From positions 1 through 6,505 of the forward strand of contig CAYVCD010000077.1 of assembly GCA_964450115.1 (NCBI GenBank): a stretch of 6,505 bases of DNA, written 5' to 3'. The notes beneath the pieces were generated by a model. It saw only the letters and a list, made by a program, of their open reading frames with translations. It did no database searches and was not told the origin of the DNA. This stretch comes from 2-01-FULL-45-10 sp964450115. Lineage in GTDB: Bacteria; Omnitrophota; Gorgyraeia; 2-01-FULL-45-10. Position 1 is the stretch's first letter, and each line of letters starts with the position of its first letter. The translations under genes were made by a program, and so were the position numbers. Positions 1 to 6,450 of this stretch are shown here, in pieces.

Positions 1-582
1 AGAAACGGCGCATATAGCTATGATATGATCTCCGAGGTCCTGTCTCAGAAGAGTTCTGTTATAAAGTACTTTGTCATAATCGAAAAGGGCAGAAAAGTAA
101 CCGGCAATTCAAACATAAATATAGTTGAGGTCTCCGAAACAGATAATATAGTTGAAAAGTCCAGAACCGCGATAGATCAGGTCTCGGTGAAAGAAAACAT
201 TATGGTAGATAATTGCAATATCGCATATGCCATCTCAGAGTCTGATGTCGGAGCGGTAGGGAGCCATTATGATGCGGAGAAAAATGCCGGTCCGAAACAG
301 ATGTCGAACTTCCTGGTATCTAATAAAGAATCTATAAAACGAGATGCGAGAGAGGCTCCCGCTGCCACAGTAATGGTAGAATTTATAAGATTGGCCGAGA
401 GGCTGGCAACCCAGGATAAACCGACAGCGGTGGCGATCAACTGCTCAGTTGTAACTATGAAGAAATTGGATTCGATCCGAAACATGCTTAACGGCCTGTT
501 GCGGATAATAAAGAGACTCAATATTAGCGAAGTGGTGAGGGAATTCCTCACGGCTTTCAGAGCGACATCAAGGTCGCTGTAA
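1..582 (+). CDS. Unrecognised protein, C-terminal part (5' end outside window)
   Basis: The reading frame is open from the first base to the TAA at 580-582, so this is probably the last 193 codons of a longer gene. An ATG at 25 exists but has no Shine-Dalgarno sequence before it, so I treat the 5' end as truncated by the window edge. I do not recognise a family. The visible part is soluble in character: no signal peptide, no membrane segment, no zinc or nucleotide motif. The middle is rich in Asn, Ser, Asp and Val (start of the IVEVSE region to about residue 80). The last 80 residues look helical and more hydrophobic, with a region around TMKKLDSIRNMLNGLLRIIKRLN and a basic tail ending ATSRSL. 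It is separated from the next gene by 158 bases containing a promoter, so it is probably not part of the downstream operon. Two short inverted repeats overlap its last codons. Confidence 0.5.
   Translation, partial: RNGAYSYDMISEVLSQKSSVIKYFVIIEKGRKVTGNSNINIVEVSETDNIVEKSRTAIDQVSVKENIMVDNCNIAYAISESDVGAVGSHYDAEKNAGPKQMSNFLVSNKESIKRDAREAPAATVMVEFIRLAERLATQDKPTAVAINCSVVTMKKLDSIRNMLNGLLRIIKRLNISEVVREFLTAFRATSRSL
535..551. repeat. Short inverted repeat (hairpin) inside the 3' end of the first gene
   Basis: GTGAGG at 535-540 pairs perfectly with CCTCAC at 546-551 around a five-base loop. It lies within the coding frame and has no T-run after it, so it is not a standard terminator. It may be fortuitous. 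Confidence 0.3.
561..578. repeat. Inverted repeat immediately before the stop codon of the first gene
   Basis: AGCGAC at 561-566 pairs perfectly with GTCGCT at 573-578 around a six-base loop, two bases before the TAA. It is followed by an A-rich stretch and only later by TTT, so it is at best a weak terminator or an mRNA 3'-end structure. This is seen directly; any function is inference. Confidence 0.3.
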
Positions 583-586
583 AAAT

Positions 587-614
587 AGATTGTTTAGCTT
601 TGCTCGCAATGACG
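587..614. repeat. Dispersed-repeat-like sequence ending GCTCGCAATGACG
   Basis: This 28-base stretch begins AGATTG and ends GCTTTGCTCGCAATGACG. On the reverse strand it reads CGTCATTGCGAGCAAAGC and ends CAATCT. That is very like the short interspersed repeats of the form 'tcattgcgag...gcaatct' found between genes in many unrelated bacterial genomes. Only one copy lies in this window, so the repeat status rests on resemblance and not on a copy seen here. It sits just after the first gene's stop codon, where such elements often lie. Confidence 0.4.
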
Positions 615-623
615 ATAACGTGC

Positions 624-648
624 CCGCTTCGCGGATCATGGGCCCCAT
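624..648. other. Structured intergenic segment with two small dyads
   Basis: CCGC at 624-627 can pair with GCGG at 631-634 around TTC, and ATGGG at 638-642 is mirrored by CCCAT at 644-648 around a single base. These dyads lie between the dispersed-repeat-like sequence and the promoter of the operon. They could belong to the same intergenic repeat or be an operator. Nothing in the sequence decides between these. Confidence 0.25.
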
Positions 649-663
649 ATCACCCATATGGTC

Positions 664-690
664 TCAACCGCGACGCCGGGCATGTTTATT
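664..690. repeat. Direct repeat, copy 1 (upstream of operon promoter)
   Basis: The core GCGACGCCGGGCATGTTT at 670-687 is identical over 18 bases to 6457-6474. Similarity extends on both sides, giving 24 of 27 identical positions with 6451-6477. This copy ends 15 bases before the candidate -35 box of the operon. The GCCGGGC in the core is a small odd-centred dyad. It could be a regulatory site, a dispersed intergenic repeat, or the trace of insertion of the whole cassette. Confidence 0.7.
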
Positions 691-702
691 ATCTACCCCG
701 GA

Positions 703-732
703 TGGACAAAGCGCATAATAATGTGATATAAT
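703..732 (+). promoter_or_regulatory. Sigma-70-type promoter for the acylation operon
   Basis: TGGACA at 703-708 matches the -35 consensus at five of six bases. TATAAT at 727-732 is a perfect -10 box, the spacer is 18 bases, and TG at 724-725 gives an extended -10. Transcription would be expected to start about seven bases after the -10 box, near 739-741, which coincides with the ATG at 741. The first gene of the operon would then be read from a leaderless or nearly leaderless mRNA. Confidence 0.7.
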
Positions 733-740
733 TCGTTCAT

Positions 741-2171
741 ATGGCTTTCAACTCCATACATTTTGCCTTATTTTTTCTTATCACATACACCCTCTATATT
801 GTTCTTGATCACAAGCGGCAAAATTATCTTCTCCTTATCGCCAGCTTCATATTTTACTGCTTATGGGATTGGCGCTTTCTGTCCATCATATTGGCCAGTA
901 CCATTGTAAACTATTATTTTGGGGGCGTACTAGCAGGCTCCTCGGATGAAAAGAAGCGCAAGCTCTTTTTGGTCATAAGCATATGTTTTAATCTGAGCCT
1001 GTTAGGCTTTTTCAAGTATTTTAACTTCTTTATCGGCGGACTAAGTAACCTGTTGGCGGCGATCGGCCTTCATAGCGCACCACCCACACTGAATATAATC
1101 CTGCCGCTGGGCATATCTTTTTACACCTTCCAGATAATGAGTTACACTATAGACATTTATCGGAAGCAGCTTGAGCCTGCAGAAAAGCTTTCGGACTTCG
1201 CGTTATTCGTAGCGTTCTTCCCGCAGATCATATCAGGGCCAATAGAGCGCGCCCGCAATATGCTTCCGCAAATAACAAATAAAAGGGATATAACTAGCGA
1301 AAAACTACATGAGGGGTCATGGCTCTTCTTCTGGGGGCTGTTCAAAAAGATAGTCATAGCCGATAACCTTGCAGCGATGATAGCGGGCGTCTTTGAGCCA
1401 CCCGTGATAGTTCCCGGCAAACTCTCTCTTGTAGCCATGTACCTGTTTACCTTTCAGGTGTACGCCGATTTTTCCGGATATTCCGATATGGCCAGGGGGC
1501 TCGGTAAGCTTATGGGCTTCAATATAATGATTAATTTTAGGACGCCGTTTTTCTCGGTTAACCCTTATGACCTTTGGCAGAGATGGCATATAAGTTTGAC
1601 TACATGGATAAAGGAATATGTCTTCTATCCGCTTGCTCTCGCAAAATTCTCCGGAAAGCAGCTTTCAGCATCGCTGGTAGTGCTGATAACATGGGCGCTG
1701 TTCGGTTTCTGGCATGGTCCTCAGCCGAAATTCATCGCATGGGGAGTTTACCACGCCTTAATAATAATAGCCTACAGTAGATCGCGACCTTACATTAATC
1801 TGGTAAAGCCAAAGAATAAGATAGCGAGCATAGCGTGGGCCTGCCTTCAGACGCTCATTGTGTTTAACCTTTTTGCCATCGGACTTTTGTTTTTTGCCTG
1901 TCCTTCAATAACGGGCGCGGCAGCTGTTCTAAGAAATGTTATCTTTAATTCTTTTATAAAAGTGCCGGGGCTCTCAGGCATGTTGATCACGGCCGCCATT
2001 TTTATTCTGCCGCTTTTAGCTATAGAATATTTTCAGTTTAAGGAAAATAACGAATTTGTCGTATTCAAGATGAATCCGGCATTAAGGGCGATAATATACG
2101 TTGCCCTATTCTATCTATTCATATTTTATGGAGATTTCGGTGTCAAAAATTACTACTATTTTCAGTTCTAA
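741..2171 (+). CDS. MBOAT-family membrane O-acyltransferase (DltB/AlgI type)
   Basis: A 476-residue polytopic membrane protein of the membrane-bound O-acyltransferase family, the usual length for AlgI/DltB proteins. The N-terminus MAFNSIHFALFF is the typical family start, which supports the ATG at 741 although no Shine-Dalgarno sequence precedes it. Family signatures in order are GPIERARNMLPQ (about residues 166-177), YADFSGYSDMARGLGKLMGF (241-260), the segment NPYDLWQRWHISLTTWIKEY with conserved His283, and GFWHG with the catalytic-type His325. The C-terminus ends YYYFQF, close to the family's usual ending. Members move an acyl or aminoacyl group through the membrane and transfer it to an extracytoplasmic polymer such as alginate or teichoic acid. 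With a carrier protein and an adenylating ligase in the same operon, the donor is probably an acyl or aminoacyl carrier protein, as for DltB. The acceptor is unknown. Its 3' end overlaps the next gene. Confidence 0.95.
   Translation: MAFNSIHFALFFLITYTLYIVLDHKRQNYLLLIASFIFYCLWDWRFLSIILASTIVNYYFGGVLAGSSDEKKRKLFLVISICFNLSLLGFFKYFNFFIGGLSNLLAAIGLHSAPPTLNIILPLGISFYTFQIMSYTIDIYRKQLEPAEKLSDFALFVAFFPQIISGPIERARNMLPQITNKRDITSEKLHEGSWLFFWGLFKKIVIADNLAAMIAGVFEPPVIVPGKLSLVAMYLFTFQVYADFSGYSDMARGLGKLMGFNIMINFRTPFFSVNPYDLWQRWHISLTTWIKEYVFYPLALAKFSGKQLSASLVVLITWALFGFWHGPQPKFIAWGVYHALIIIAYSRSRPYINLVKPKNKIASIAWACLQTLIVFNLFAIGLLFFACPSITGAAAVLRNVIFNSFIKVPGLSGMLITAAIFILPLLAIEYFQFKENNEFVVFKMNPALRAIIYVALFYLFIFYGDFGVKNYYYFQF
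2130..2133 (+). promoter_or_regulatory. Shine-Dalgarno sequence deciding a GTG start
   Basis: GGAG lies six bases before the GTG at 2140, inside the end of the MBOAT gene. Neither the in-frame ATG at 2128 nor the TTG at 2101 has a comparable ribosome binding site, so this favours GTG 2140 as the start of the next gene. Confidence 0.5.
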
Positions 2172-3129
2172 AAAGATACCTGCGGCCCTTCTGGCGGCTT
2201 TTTTGCTGTTCGTTGCCGCAGAAGCCATCCTTTATTTGAACAGGGCAGAGTTTATCGATGATTTTTGGAATAAATTTATCATAAACGAGCATGTGCTTAT
2301 AGAGCTGCCCAAAGATTATGATTATCTGATAGTGGGTGACAGCATCCAGAAGACCGGAATAAAGGTTACAGACGTAAGTGGCGACATCCTGAATCTAGGG
2401 TTGCCCGGCGGCAAGCCGATGAGCCTGTATCTGTTATTGAAAAGGTACCTGGAAAATCATAAGCCGCCGAAGGCGATATTCTTATATGTGGACCCTGAGC
2501 CAGCGCTTGACTCCACATACGTTATATTGCGTTATTTCGTTAATATTCCGGAATTGGTCTTCATATGGAAAGATCTTACAGCGGAAGAGAGGCGCGTATT
2601 TTTTATGCGATACTGGCCGAGCTTAGACTTAAGAAAGGTTGGCCTTACAAAAAGAGATGTTTACAGGGGGAGCAACGCTTTGTTTGTAGACACGCTGAAG
2701 AAGAATAACGGATACATGCCTTCTCCGCGATCGGGTAATTCCTTGAGTGAAGATTTTTTCATCAAGAATAAGCAGCGTTTGCAATACAAGGTATCTATAT
2801 CTAAGATCGATGTGAAATATCTGAATAAGCTGATGGCTCTTGCCAATTCAAGAAGAATTAAAGTAGTGCTCTTGGGGTTCGTGGTGCCCAAAGAGCTCTA
2901 TGTGGCTCTTGAAAATACGGGTTTCAATAAAGATTATGACACATTCTACGGAAAGATGAGGAGGGATTATCCGAGTGCCTATTCCATAAAGAAGCCGATG
3001 ATGTATATCGACAACAAATATTTCGGAGATTATTCGCATGTTAATAAAAAAGGATCCGATATCTATACCAGATATTTTAAGAACCAGATATTCGAGCCCA
3101 CCGCTTCCAGGATAGAGGGCAAACAATAA
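2140..3129 (+). CDS. Membrane-anchored SGNH-type protein, putative MBOAT partner (DltD/AlgX-like role)
   Basis: 329 residues from the GTG at 2140, chosen for its Shine-Dalgarno sequence; an in-frame ATG at 2128 would add four residues. Residues 13-33 form one membrane segment (IPAALLAAFLLFVAAEAILYL) after a short basic stretch, predicting an N-in anchor with the rest outside the cytoplasm. The SGNH/GDSL block I is LIVGDS with candidate nucleophile Ser68. NLGLPGG follows as a block II-like turn, and GDYSHVNKKG near the C-terminus supplies the Asp297-x-x-His300 pair expected for the catalytic triad. Overall similarity to a named family is weak; DUF1574-like or other SGNH proteins paired with MBOATs are candidates. 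Known partners of MBOAT enzymes (DltD, AlgX, AlgJ) complete acyl transfer to the polymer, and this is the inferred role. It overlaps the MBOAT gene by 32 bases and the next gene by one base (TAATG). Confidence 0.85.
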   Translation: MSKITTIFSSKKIPAALLAAFLLFVAAEAILYLNRAEFIDDFWNKFIINEHVLIELPKDYDYLIVGDSIQKTGIKVTDVSGDILNLGLPGGKPMSLYLLLKRYLENHKPPKAIFLYVDPEPALDSTYVILRYFVNIPELVFIWKDLTAEERRVFFMRYWPSLDLRKVGLTKRDVYRGSNALFVDTLKKNNGYMPSPRSGNSLSEDFFIKNKQRLQYKVSISKIDVKYLNKLMALANSRRIKVVLLGFVVPKELYVALENTGFNKDYDTFYGKMRRDYPSAYSIKKPMMYIDNKYFGDYSHVNKKGSDIYTRYFKNQIFEPTASRIEGKQ

Positions 3130-3728
3130 TGAATAAAAAAGCGTTGGCAGCTCTTGCATTGTTTGTGATGCTATTTTCTGTATTGGGCAAGGCAATGGCC
3201 GCAGAAGAGATACCGGGCAGGACAAAGAACCTGGTCAATGACTACGCCGGTATAATCGACGATGATATAAAGAGAAGGCTCGAAATGGAGCTCGGAGAAT
3301 TTAAGCGCAATAAAGGCGTAGAGCTTATTGTCTCCACATTCGTGTCTTTGAACGGGCGGGACTTCGAAAGCTTCGTATCAAAATATATTGTAAAATGGAG
3401 GCTGTCGCCTTTTATCGAGAATGATAAGCGCATGCATATTATTATCGTCCTCAGGGAAGGCAAGGTAAGGATAGGGGTTGGTAGGGGAGTAGAAAAGATA
3501 ATGAAAGCGGATCTGACTAGCTCAATATTATCTAAGGAAATGCTGCCGGAGTTCGCTATGGACCTTTATGGCCCGGGGGTGGAAAAGGGCGTCGGCGGCA
3601 TAATAAAGATATTTAATGAGTCAAAAGTGCGCTTATATGGCCTGCCATTCAATTTACAGAATATGTTGATAGCGATATTTACTGTTGCCTCGGTTATTTT
3701 CATACTGATATATAAACAGAAGGCCTGA
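3129..3728 (+). CDS. TPM-domain protein with signal peptide and C-terminal membrane anchor
   Basis: 199 residues. MNKKALAALALFVMLFSVLGKAMA is a clear signal peptide with likely cleavage after AMA (residue 24). Residues about 33-165 match the TPM domain (TLP18.3/Psb32/MOLO-1, as in YgcG-like proteins): VNDYAGIIDDD at the start, then GVELIVSTF, a Trp at 90, HIIIVLREGKVRIGVGRGVEKIM, and PEFAMDLYGPGVEKGVGGII at the end. A hydrophobic segment at 178-195 followed by KQKA anchors the C-terminus, so the domain should face the periplasm or exterior. TPM domains have been linked to phosphatase activity in plants and to membrane-complex assembly or quality control. The function here is unknown, though the location suits an accessory of the MBOAT/SGNH machinery. 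The ATG overlaps the previous stop codon by one base, with GAGG ten bases upstream. The next gene starts nine bases after its stop. Confidence 0.88.
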   Translation: MNKKALAALALFVMLFSVLGKAMAAEEIPGRTKNLVNDYAGIIDDDIKRRLEMELGEFKRNKGVELIVSTFVSLNGRDFESFVSKYIVKWRLSPFIENDKRMHIIIVLREGKVRIGVGRGVEKIMKADLTSSILSKEMLPEFAMDLYGPGVEKGVGGIIKIFNESKVRLYGLPFNLQNMLIAIFTVASVIFILIYKQKA

Positions 3729-3737
3729 TAACATTTT

Positions 3738-4733
3738 ATGAATATCTGCAAGAAATGCGTAGTGCCTGAAAATTTCCCGCACGTGACATTCGATAAAGAC
3801 GGCGTCTGCAGTTATTGTCAGAACTACCTGTCAAAAAGAAAGGCAGCCGGAGAGCGAAAACTATTTAGGCGCAGATTCGAGTCTCTCGCAAAAAAGGTCC
3901 GCGGCGGCGGAGAGTATGACATACTTATGTGCTACTCGGGCGGCAAAGACTCTACATACGCTCTTCATTTGTTAAAAGACATTTATGGGCTGAAGATTTT
4001 AGCCTTCACATTTGACAACGGCTTTGTGCCGGATAGGACATATATTAATATAAGAAATGTAGTAGAGAAGCTCGATGTTGACCACATATTCTTTAAGCCG
4101 CGTTTCAACGGGATTTTGAAGAAAGTATTCAGGACTTCCGCGAATCGATCTCTCTATCCAGCCAAAACTCTTGAGCGCGCAAGCACCATATGTACATCCT
4201 GCATCGGATTAGTTAAATACCTTTCTTTAAAGACAGCTATAGAAAAAGAGATACCGATGGTGGGATTTGGATGGTCTCCTGGTCAGGCTCCTGCGACATC
4301 ATCTATATTAAAGATAAGTCCCATTATGATGATGGAGATGGAGAAGATATTAAAAAGGCCTATGGAAAATATCGCGGGGAAGGATATAGGAGCGTACTTT
4401 CTGGAGAAGCGTCATTATTCGAAACCGGATAAATTCCCATATCTTATCCATCCTCTGGGGTTCTCCGACTATAATGAAAAGAATATCTTAAAGAAGATAA
4501 AAGAGTTTGGCTGGGAGAAACCGCATGAGGTAGATCTGAATGCCACAAACTGTTTATTGAACTCCTTTGCCGACGAAGTCCATATAGCAAAATATGGCCT
4601 TCATCCTTATATACTGGAGATAGCGGCATTTGTCCGGGCAGGTATAATGACTCGAGAGGAAGGGTTAAAGCATCTTCCTGTAAAGAAGAACACGAGGGTC
4701 GTTAACATGGTCCGGAGGAAGCTCGGTTTATGA
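3738..4733 (+). CDS. PP-loop ATPase, N-acetyl sugar amidotransferase-like
   Basis: 331 residues, cytoplasmic. The N-terminus has Cys4-x-x-Cys7 and Cys24-x-x-Cys27 in the arrangement CKKCVVPENFPHVTFDKDGVCSYC, typical of the WbpG/PseA-type N-acetyl sugar amidotransferases and probably binding zinc. The PP-loop SGGKDS is at residues 67-72, so the enzyme should adenylate a carbonyl or similar oxygen. The C-terminus YGLHPYILEIAAFVRAGIMTREEGL is also like that amidotransferase family. An added CTSC (Cys152, Cys155) and an isolated NC (Cys272) form a CxxC...C set. This resembles the three-cysteine iron-sulfur site of TtcA/TtuA sulfur transferases. No HisH-like glutaminase or HisF-like partner, which sugar amidotransferases of the WbpG type use, is present in the window. 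It starts nine bases after the TPM gene and overlaps the carrier gene by four bases, so it is co-expressed with the acylation genes. Its substrate could be a sugar acceptor or the carrier-bound acyl group; the exact reaction is unresolved. Confidence 0.85.
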   Translation: MNICKKCVVPENFPHVTFDKDGVCSYCQNYLSKRKAAGERKLFRRRFESLAKKVRGGGEYDILMCYSGGKDSTYALHLLKDIYGLKILAFTFDNGFVPDRTYINIRNVVEKLDVDHIFFKPRFNGILKKVFRTSANRSLYPAKTLERASTICTSCIGLVKYLSLKTAIEKEIPMVGFGWSPGQAPATSSILKISPIMMMEMEKILKRPMENIAGKDIGAYFLEKRHYSKPDKFPYLIHPLGFSDYNEKNILKKIKEFGWEKPHEVDLNATNCLLNSFADEVHIAKYGLHPYILEIAAFVRAGIMTREEGLKHLPVKKNTRVVNMVRRKLGL

Positions 4734-4972
4734 AAGAGATATTGAAGAAATTCATAATAGACAATTACCTGCTCGGCTCCGGTGACATAAAAGACGACGA
4801 CTCTTTTCTCGATAATGGGATCATAGACTCAATAGGTGTTATAGAACTCACCAATTTTATACAGGACAAGTTCAAGATAAAGATCACTGTCCCGGAGATA
4901 ATACCGGAGAACCTTGATACTTTAAATAACCTCGAAAGATATATCACGCGCAAACTAAAATCCTCAAAATGA
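4730..4972 (+). CDS. Acyl/peptidyl carrier protein (DltC-like)
   Basis: An 80-residue acidic helical protein of the phosphopantetheine-binding family, the normal length for a stand-alone carrier. The attachment site is Ser34 within NGIIDSIGVIEL; the usual DSL is DSI here. FLDNG before it and the FKIKITVPEIIPENLDTLNNLERYI region after it fit helices II to IV of carriers such as DltC and D-alanyl carrier relatives. It should be activated by a phosphopantetheinyl transferase encoded elsewhere, since none lies in this window. It should then be loaded by the ligase encoded directly downstream. The gene overlaps the PP-loop gene by four bases (ATGA) and has a strong Shine-Dalgarno GGAGGA at 4714-4719, ten bases before the ATG. 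This fits a carrier needed in higher amounts than its enzymes. Fatty-acid ACP is unlikely given the neighbours. Confidence 0.93.
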   Translation: MKEILKKFIIDNYLLGSGDIKDDDSFLDNGIIDSIGVIELTNFIQDKFKIKITVPEIIPENLDTLNNLERYITRKLKSSK

Positions 4973-6450
4973 AGTTATTTCTGCACGATATAGTTTCAGA
5001 CAACGCCAAGCGCCGGCCCACCGACATAGCCATAATAGAAGGTTCAAAGCAGATCCCGTATAAAGAACTGAACAGGAAGATGGAAAATCTCGCCTCATAC
5101 ATGGTGGCGATGGGGCTTAAGAGGGGTGAAAGAGTAGGGCTTCTGGCTAAAAATTCCGTCGGGTCTATCGCGGCATATTTTGCTATATCGAAAGCAGGGT
5201 GTGTCAGCGTTCCGCTAAACCATGCTTTGAATGTCGAAGAGATCTCGCGGCAGGCGAACGATTGCGCCATATCTTCTTTATATGTCGGCGCAGGGTTTGA
5301 GACTAAGGCAAAAGGGCTTGTTGATAAAACAAAGTTCATAAGATTTGTAATGAATGAGGCGCAAGAGACTCTGGGGTATCGCGTTAGTATGTTTCCCAGA
5401 TCATATCTAAAAAGTCCGGCTTCGATAATATATACTTCCGGAACTACGCGCCGACCTTTGGGAGCGTTATTGACCCAAGAGAATCTCATGTCTAATAATC
5501 GCGCAATAGTAAAATACGCGCATTTAAAATCGTCGGACAAAATAATTTGCGTACTGCCGATATATTATATTTACGGCCTGTCGCTTGTAATATCCCATTT
5601 TATCGTTGGCGGCACAGTTATAATTGAGACCCGGTTCGCGTATCCGAACGTTCTTTTAGATGCAATAGAAAAATACTGCGCCACGGGTTTTGCCGGTGTA
5701 TCAAGCCACTATATAATGTTGCTCAACATGTCGAATTTGGCAAATAGAAAGCTTCCTTCTTTAAGATATTTCATGCAGGCAGGCGATAAGATGCCGCCAG
5801 ATGTCGCAAAAAGGCTGGCTCTCTTATTCCCCAAGAAAAAGCTCTATTTAATGTATGGGCAGACCGAGGCTTCTCCAAGGATCTCATATCTGGACCCATC
5901 GTTAGTCCCCAGGAAGGCCGGTTCTGTGGGCAAGCCCATAGAGGGCGTCAGGGTAAAGATCGTGAACGTCCGCGGCAAGGAGTGTAAGGAAGGCGAAGAA
6001 GGCGAGATCACGGTAAAAGGAGCCAATATAATGGCCGGTTATTGGAATAACCCTGTCCAGACAAATACAGCCCTGAAAAAAGGCTGGCTTTATACGGGAG
6101 ATATAGGTTTTAAGGATCCAGACGGCGACATATTTATTGTCGGCAGAAAAAAAGATTTTATAAAGATAGGCGGAAATAGGATAAGTCCTGCGCAGATAGA
6201 AGATATGGTGTCCAGATTAAAAGGGATAATGGAGAATGTGGCGCTCAGCTTCAAAGATCCGGTGTTGGGCGAGAGGCTGAAGCTTTTTGTAACGCTTGTG
6301 CCCGGAAGCAAGCTAGAACGTGAACAGATTATAAGGTTCTGCAAGGCTAACCTCCCCGCCTATGGCGTTCCCCGGGATGTCGTGGTCCTTAAAAATATGC
6401 CAAAGAATAGCCTTGGCAAGATCGATAGAGAGTCTTTAAGAGGCAAATAG
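4969..6450 (+). CDS. ANL-superfamily adenylate-forming ligase (DltA-like role, carrier loading)
   Basis: 493 residues, full length for a stand-alone adenylating ligase. It should activate a carboxylic or amino acid with ATP and transfer it to the phosphopantetheine of the upstream carrier. Core motifs: A3 YTSGTTRRPLG (155-165), A5 YGQTE (296-300), A7 YTGD (375-378), A8 GRKKDFIKIGGNRISPAQIE (392-411) and the A10 lysine in SLGKIDR (Lys484). A3 is unusual: the family form is TGxPKG, but Arg161 replaces Gly and Leu164 replaces Lys, while all later motifs including the catalytic Lys are intact. Substrate choice (D-alanine, another amino acid, fatty or hydroxy acid) cannot be read from the sequence by eye. 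The ATG overlaps the carrier stop by four bases and has no visible Shine-Dalgarno sequence, so translation is probably coupled to the carrier gene. An acyl-CoA ligase is the main alternative, but the adjacent carrier makes carrier loading more likely. Confidence 0.93.
   Translation: MKLFLHDIVSDNAKRRPTDIAIIEGSKQIPYKELNRKMENLASYMVAMGLKRGERVGLLAKNSVGSIAAYFAISKAGCVSVPLNHALNVEEISRQANDCAISSLYVGAGFETKAKGLVDKTKFIRFVMNEAQETLGYRVSMFPRSYLKSPASIIYTSGTTRRPLGALLTQENLMSNNRAIVKYAHLKSSDKIICVLPIYYIYGLSLVISHFIVGGTVIIETRFAYPNVLLDAIEKYCATGFAGVSSHYIMLLNMSNLANRKLPSLRYFMQAGDKMPPDVAKRLALLFPKKKLYLMYGQTEASPRISYLDPSLVPRKAGSVGKPIEGVRVKIVNVRGKECKEGEEGEITVKGANIMAGYWNNPVQTNTALKKGWLYTGDIGFKDPDGDIFIVGRKKDFIKIGGNRISPAQIEDMVSRLKGIMENVALSFKDPVLGERLKLFVTLVPGSKLEREQIIRFCKANLPAYGVPRDVVVLKNMPKNSLGKIDRESLRGK

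Noticed and set aside
583..740. tRNA, small RNA or riboswitch in the intergenic region
   Set aside because: No cloverleaf, no long stem and no recognised aptamer; the promoter lies at its very end, so a leader riboswitch would have no room.
1574..1780. 68-codon + strand frame inside the MBOAT gene
   Set aside because: It overlaps the most conserved part of the MBOAT gene in another frame and has no ribosome binding site or family resemblance.
2101..2139. Upstream TTG (2101) or ATG (2128) as start of the SGNH gene
   Set aside because: Neither has a Shine-Dalgarno sequence, and TTG would extend the overlap with the MBOAT gene to 71 bases. GTG 2140 has GGAG six bases upstream. ATG 2128 remains possible.
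2848..3225. 125-codon open frame on the - strand across the SGNH/TPM gene junction
   Set aside because: It is antisense to two supported genes, including the SGNH DxxH block and the TPM signal peptide; the composition looks like a shadow frame.
4944..5540. 198-codon open frame on the - strand
   Set aside because: It lies entirely opposite the carrier/ligase genes, whose motifs are unmistakable, and its translation shows no recognisable domain.
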